DNA of 8,978 bases from Trebonia sp035571275 (GTDB lineage: Bacteria; Actinomycetota; Actinomycetes; Streptosporangiales; Streptosporangiaceae): contig DATMKQ010000421.1 in NCBI GenBank assembly GCA_035571275.1, positions 1-8,978 on the forward strand, written 5' to 3'. The translations under genes and the position numbers were made by a program. Below are positions 5,766 to 8,978 of the stretch, in pieces; position 1 is the stretch's first letter, and the number at the start of each line of letters is the position of its first letter. Under the pieces are notes generated by a model. The model did no database searches and was not told where the DNA came from. It saw only the letters and a list, made by a program, of their open reading frames with translations.

Positions 5766-7954
5766 CCCGGTACGTATCTGGCGGCGTCTGCCGCCCTCTC
5801 CCCTTGCGAGCGGAGAGGGGACCCGATATGAAATTCATCAGCAAGCCACTGACGGTGGCGGCAGCCATCGCCGCAGCGGCCATCCTGGTGCCACCGATGG
5901 CGCTTGCGTCGACGTCTGACAGCGCCGCGGTGCAACACCCGGCGAAGACCGCACCGGCGTGTGGCAACGCGCAGCCGGCGCTGCCGGGCGGGGCCTTCGT
6001 CTGGGCGGGAATTCCTGGTGACGGCTTCGCCGGCGGGCAAGGCTACGTCGTGGAGATCACCAACGAGGGCCGCCACGCCTGCTCGCTGCGTGGCGTTCCA
6101 GGCGCCTCGGTTCGAGACAGCAACGGACACATCATCGGCAGCAAGCTTCCCGCGTCGGGCCAAGGCCCGCTCGTCACTGTGAATCCGGGTGCGACCGCGT
6201 ACTTCCGGCTGATCATTCACGACGGAGGCGCCGTCTGCCCGCACCCGGTGGACGGCCAGGTCGTCATCTACCTGCCCGGCCAGCGGCAGTCCCAGCCCGG
6301 CTGGCTGGGTGCGCAGGCCTGCCCGGGCCTGCGCGGCGGCGGAGTGCTGGTCCCGGGCACCATCCGGCCGGGCACCGGCGTCCCGTTCTACGACGCCTGA
6401 CCGCTCCACGCAGCCAGGTAAGCGAGCGAGCAGCGACTGGGCGATTCGCTCGCCGATGACCGCGGTCGGCATGTTCGTGTTCCCGGAAGTGACAGTCGGC
6501 ATGAGCGACGCGTCCGTCACGTAGAGACCTTCGATCCCGTGCACCCGGCCCTCAGCATCGACGACGGAATCCGGATCGCTCGCCGGCCCCATCTTGCAGC
6601 TCCCAACCGGGTGGTAGTAATGCACGGCGGCGTGATCGAGGAAGCGGTCGATCGCCTGCCGCCCGCAGACTTCAGGACCGGGGCTCGTCTCCCGGCCGAG
6701 AAGCCGTCGCAGCTCCGGCGCCCCGGCCACTTCGCGCACGCGCTCGACGCCTTCGACGAGCCGGGCCCGGTCGTATCGACCGGAATCGCTGAGATAGCGG
6801 TGATCGATGACAAGCTGGTCGTCGAGACCGGGACCCGTCAGGCGCACGCTCCCGCGCGAGAGCGGGGTGAGGCACGCGACCCCCAGTATCCAGTACCAAT
6901 TCGAAGCGGCCTTGCCACCGCCACCGCCACCGCCAGCGCCACCGCCACCGACCGCGTAGATATGCAGGTCGAACCCCTGCCGGCAGCCGGTCGACGGGAG
7001 CTTCGCGATCACCTGTTCGTCGGGTCGCCAGCCTGTTCGCGCCTGGTGGCGTTCCATCCGCTCGATCAGCTCGGCGCTTCCCTCGTACCGGACCTCAAGG
7101 CACGGCTGGTCGTGCAGGTTACGGCCGACGCCGGGGAGGTCAAGCACGGGCTTTACCCCGATGGGGGTCACCTCGTCGGCGGGCCCGATACCGGACCGGA
7201 GCAGGACCGCGGGGCTTCCGTAGGCGCCGCAGGAAAGCACCACTCGCGACGCCCCGATTTCCGTCAGACGCTGCCCGTCCCGCACGGCCACGCCGACCGC
7301 GCGGCCACCGCGGACAAGCACCCGCTCGACAGGAGCATCGCCGGCCACGATGAGCCGGTCACGGACCGGATCGACGTACGCGAACGCGCTGTTGACCCGG
7401 GTGACCCCGTCGATGTTGACCGGGAAGGGCGCAACGCCGGCGTTCTGGTCGAGGTCGTTGAAGTCCTTCACCGCGGGGATCCCGTCCGCCACGATCGCAT
7501 CCCTGAAGACGCGCTGGAACGGCGTCAGCTCATCGAGACCCACCCGCCGCACCCGCAGCTGGCGCCACGCCGATGTGAACAACGGCAGAAGTTCCCGGGC
7601 CGACCAGCCAGGATTGCCCGCGGCCGCCCAGCCGTCGTAATCGAAGCGGCTCCCGAACACCACCGCACCGGCGTTGTGCGCGGAGCATCCGCCGACCACG
7701 CGCGCACGGTTGAACTGGATCTTCTTCCCGCCGAACTCGCCCGTGTAGCCCCAGTCGTGGGACGACTGGGCGACTTTCGTCGCGTCGAGAAGGTCGTCCG
7801 GCCAGCGACCGCTGTCGGCCGGCCCGTAGTCCGGCCCGGCCTCCAGCAGCAGCGTGCGGTCGGAAGTGCTCGCCGCGAGGCGGCCGGCCACGACCGCACC
7901 CGCCGTTCCGGCGCCGACAACGATGCTGTCCACTTCCGTGGGAAGGGGTGCCAC
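5549..7954 (-). CDS. GMC-family FAD-dependent oxidoreductase, with an abnormal long C-terminal read-on
   Basis: Residues 1 to about 514 form a complete glucose-methanol-choline oxidoreductase, oxidising an alcohol with FAD. The Rossmann motif is VVGAGTAGAVVAGRL (12-26) with Glu38 closing strand 2. GMC signature 1 is ARVVGGCSAHNAGAVVFGSR (84-103). Signature 2 is GAYGSPAVLLRSGIGP (243-258). The catalytic region has YYHPVGSCKMG (His448) and SGNTNMPTAVIGERIA (Asn492/Asn494). The family normally ends right after this, near 6413. Here the frame stays open to 5549, adding 287 Arg/Ala-rich residues that are antisense to the DUF4232 gene and the oxidase end and resemble no domain. A one-base shift would reach a TAG at 6390-6388, giving about 521 residues. 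A Gly-rich insert occupies 336-347. The GTG start at 7954 has a weak RBS (AGGG). The gene follows the propeller gene by 19 bp. The substrate is unknown; a choline dehydrogenase-like enzyme is one possibility. Confidence 0.82.
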   Translation of the reverse strand: MAPLPTEVDSIVVGAGTAGAVVAGRLAASTSDRTLLLEAGPDYGPADSGRWPDDLLDATKVAQSSHDWGYTGEFGGKKIQFNRARVVGGCSAHNAGAVVFGSRFDYDGWAAAGNPGWSARELLPLFTSAWRQLRVRRVGLDELTPFQRVFRDAIVADGIPAVKDFNDLDQNAGVAPFPVNIDGVTRVNSAFAYVDPVRDRLIVAGDAPVERVLVRGGRAVGVAVRDGQRLTEIGASRVVLSCGAYGSPAVLLRSGIGPADEVTPIGVKPVLDLPGVGRNLHDQPCLEVRYEGSAELIERMERHQARTGWRPDEQVIAKLPSTGCRQGFDLHIYAVGGGGAGGGGGGGKAASNWYWILGVACLTPLSRGSVRLTGPGLDDQLVIDHRYLSDSGRYDRARLVEGVERVREVAGAPELRRLLGRETSPGPEVCGRQAIDRFLDHAAVHYYHPVGSCKMGPASDPDSVVDAEGRVHGIEGLYVTDASLMPTVTSGNTNMPTAVIGERIAQSLLARLPGCVERSGVVERDAGARPDGARDQHSAAAQARAGLRTQPAGLGLPLAGQVDDDLAVHRVRADGASVVNDQPEVRGRTRIHSDERALARRGKLAADDVSVAVSNRGAWNATQRAGVAALVGDLHDVALPAGEAVTRNSRPDEGPARQRRLRVATRRCGLRRVLHRGAVRRRRKRHRWHQDGRCGDGCRHRQWLADEFHIGSPLRSQGERAADAARYVPGHGRSARTPSRSRRVLLNRPSGSRRSNSARASPRRGYSDSSWPAWTRETLPQCGRAPNGASAASTSRTAAST
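5780..5819 (+). promoter_or_regulatory. Two overlapping hairpins before the DUF4232 gene, one holding its RBS
   Basis: GGCGGC (5780-5785) pairs with GCCGCC (5790-5795) around a GTCT loop. CCCTCTCC (5794-5801) pairs with GGAGAGGG (5812-5819) around a 10-base loop. The second stem's right arm is the purine-rich ribosome binding site of the gene starting at 5828. The two stems share bases 5794-5795, so they compete partly. There is no T-run, so a classical terminator for the oxidase gene is unlikely. Control of translation or mRNA processing is possible. Confidence 0.45.
5828..6400 (+). CDS. Secreted DUF4232-domain protein
   Basis: The 190-residue product starts with a clear Sec signal: MKFISKPLTV, a hydrophobic Ala/Ile/Leu core to about residue 22, and a cleavage-like MALA|S near 27-28. 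The mature part follows the DUF4232 pattern: CGNAQPALPGG, VVEITNEGRHACSLRGVPG, SVRDSNGHIIGSK, VTVNPGATAYFRLIIHDGG. Four cysteines (45, 85, 137, 165) probably form two disulfides. The family consists of beta-sandwich extracellular proteins of unknown role in Actinobacteria. The ATG at 5828 is chosen over upstream openings of the same frame because GGAGAGGGG (5812-5820) is well placed and the signal peptide begins there; the upstream part overlaps the oxidase gene out of frame. It lies 62 bp after the oxidase. The opposite strand is also open here (see the GMC gene), but the signal peptide and RBS favour this gene. Confidence 0.85.
   Translation: MKFISKPLTVAAAIAAAAILVPPMALASTSDSAAVQHPAKTAPACGNAQPALPGGAFVWAGIPGDGFAGGQGYVVEITNEGRHACSLRGVPGASVRDSNGHIIGSKLPASGQGPLVTVNPGATAYFRLIIHDGGAVCPHPVDGQVVIYLPGQRQSQPGWLGAQACPGLRGGGVLVPGTIRPGTGVPFYDA
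6422..6453. repeat. Inverted repeat at the GMC 3' end
   Basis: GCGAGCGA (6422-6429) and TCGCTCGC (6446-6453) are perfect 8-bp arms around a 16-base loop. They lie in the last family-conserved codons of the GMC gene and 22 bp past the DUF4232 stop. The stem could serve as a terminator for the convergent pair, though no T-run follows. It is also a place where polymerases or sequencing may slip, which matters for the missing GMC stop. Confidence 0.5.
6914..6949. repeat. Hexanucleotide microsatellite (GCCACC)6 within the GMC gene
   Basis: Six tandem units of GCCACC, the fourth reading GCCAGC, encode the glycine run (with one alanine) at about residues 336-347 of the GMC protein on the minus strand. 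The unit is in frame, so gain or loss of copies changes linker length by two glycines without breaking the gene. It sits between the conserved DLHIYAV and WYWILGVACLTP strands, where family members usually have a short variable loop. Confidence 0.85.
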
Positions 7955-7973
7955 GGTAGAACCCTAATCGGGG

Positions 7974-8978
7974 TCAGCCGTGACTCAGGACCAGACCGGT
8001 GTCGGAGCTGTTGATCCCTACCGCCCACTCGCTGCTCGCCCCGGGGAACGTCGACGCACCGTACAGCGGGCTGTAGCTACCGTCGGTCGGGTCGGAATCC
8101 TGTGACCACGAGCTGCCGTTCCAACGCAAAATCAGCCCCTGCTCGACACCGCCGTTCACGGAGGGCTCGTTGGAGCCGACGGCGTACACGTCGGTAGCAC
8201 CGCGCGCGGCTACGGCGTTGAGTATCGGGTAGGCGCCCGGTGTCGGGCTCGCCACGATGCTCCAGGCCGAGCCGTTCCAATGCTCGATCAGGGTGCTGAT
8301 GCCGAGCCCGGGCACCTCCTCGTTCTCGCCCACGGCCCAGACGTTGTTGGACGCCACCGCGGTCACGCCGTGCAAGACAGGGCTGCTCGGGCCGCTGATA
8401 TCGGGCTGCGGGAGGATGAACACGGTCCAGGAGCTTCCGTCGTAGTACTCGGCGTAGGCCGAGTTGGTGTAGCTCGTGTTGGTGAACTCGCCGACAGCCC
8501 AGATGTCGGAAGCGCTGACTGCCGTGATCGAGGTCAGGTTGTTGCCCGCGGTGTCGCTGGGGTTCGGATTCGGCACCGCGACGCTGGCCCAGGCGGTGCC
8601 GTTCCACTGCTCGACCTCACCGCCGAGACCGACCGCCCACGCGTCGGTGGGGCTCAGCGCCACCACGGCGTTGAGCGTGGCACCGGGCCCGGGCACCACG
8701 CTCCAGGCGGTGCCGTTCCAGCGTTCGTACAGCGCGGAGGGTGTCCGCTAGCCCGCGGTCTGGCTGAACCCGACCGCCCAGGCGTCGGTCGCGCTGTCCG
8801 CCGCCACCGCGGTGAAACTCGAGTTGCTGGTCAGCGCCGGCGTAGAAACCAGCGACCAGGCGCTGCCGTTCCAGCGGTAGGCCACGGGTCCGATCGGGGA
8901 GCTGTACTGTTCGCCGACCGCCCACGCGTCCGCATTGGTACGCGCGAAGACCCCGTTCAGCTGGGTGTTGGTCCCGGT
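7974..8978 (-). pseudogene. Beta-propeller-like repeat protein with in-frame stop, 5' end outside window
   Basis: The minus strand encodes about seven repeats of 35-50 residues, each with a core like LNAVVALSPTDAWAVG followed by WNGTAWS. Such repeats are common in actinobacterial extracellular proteins and probably fold as a seven-bladed propeller. The frame enters from beyond the window and ends at TGA 7976-7974. A TAG at 8750-8748 interrupts the second visible repeat (SQTAG, stop, RTPSALYERWNG), while repeat homology continues in the same frame on both sides. A C-to-T change of a CAG codon would explain it. The last five repeats could start from a GTG near 8699, but that is mid-repeat with no RBS seen. 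The gene is either a recent nonsense pseudogene or carries a sequence error. No signal peptide is visible because the start is missing. The GMC gene follows by 19 bp. Confidence 0.75.

Noticed and set aside
5483..5827. Upstream extension of the DUF4232 reading frame into the oxidase gene
   Set aside because: A strong RBS and a signal peptide mark the ATG at 5828; the upstream part is out of frame with the real oxidase.
6914..6949. CRISPR-like or other regulatory repeat
   Set aside because: The units are 6 bp with no spacers and encode a glycine run in frame within the GMC gene.
6539..8014. 491-codon rightward open frame antisense to the GMC gene
   Set aside because: The GMC motifs on the minus strand are unambiguous; this frame shows no domain and is His/Arg/Pro-rich noise.

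Overview
The window is very GC-rich, uses GTG and TTG starts freely, and carries families common in Actinobacteria: a LigD-type ATP-dependent DNA ligase, DUF4032 and DUF4232 proteins, an AldO-like alditol oxidase and an 'AWAVG...WNG' beta-propeller repeat protein. It most likely comes from a chromosome of a filamentous or soil actinomycete. No RNA gene, CRISPR array or intact mobile element is visible.

Layout. Bases 1-353 hold the 5' part of a leftward hypothetical gene that runs off the window. Bases 485-785 hold a decayed C-terminal piece of an IS630-family transposase, broken by two frameshifts, followed by about 200 bp of mobile-element-like debris. At 992-1933 (leftward) is a stand-alone NHEJ-type DNA ligase. 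It is divergent from a MarR-family regulator (2166-2588, rightward). The gap between them contains a perfect 9-1-9 palindrome overlapping plausible promoter elements for both genes.

Rightward from 2787 is a probable operon: a SRPBCC protein, a DUF4032 protein with a kinase-like N-terminus, and an AldO-like FAD-dependent alditol oxidase. The last two are directly adjacent (stop followed at once by GTG), which suggests translational coupling. In front of the operon lie four copies of a ~20-bp box in two head-to-head tandem pairs. This is the least explained regulatory-looking structure in the window. A secreted DUF4232 protein follows (5828-6400), with its ribosome binding site in the arm of a hairpin.

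From the right end, leftward, comes a propeller-repeat protein with an in-frame nonsense codon, then a GMC-family FAD oxidoreductase only 19 bp downstream. The GMC reading frame has no stop where the family normally ends. It stays open for about 287 more codons antisense to the DUF4232 gene and the end of the oxidase gene. A stop in the neighbouring frame suggests a frameshift, natural or from sequencing, near an inverted repeat at 6422-6453.

I see no convincing new multi-gene defence or mobile system. The most useful leads are the four-box array, the MarR/ligase shared operator, the kinase-like/oxidase pair, and the two damaged or anomalous genes on the right.
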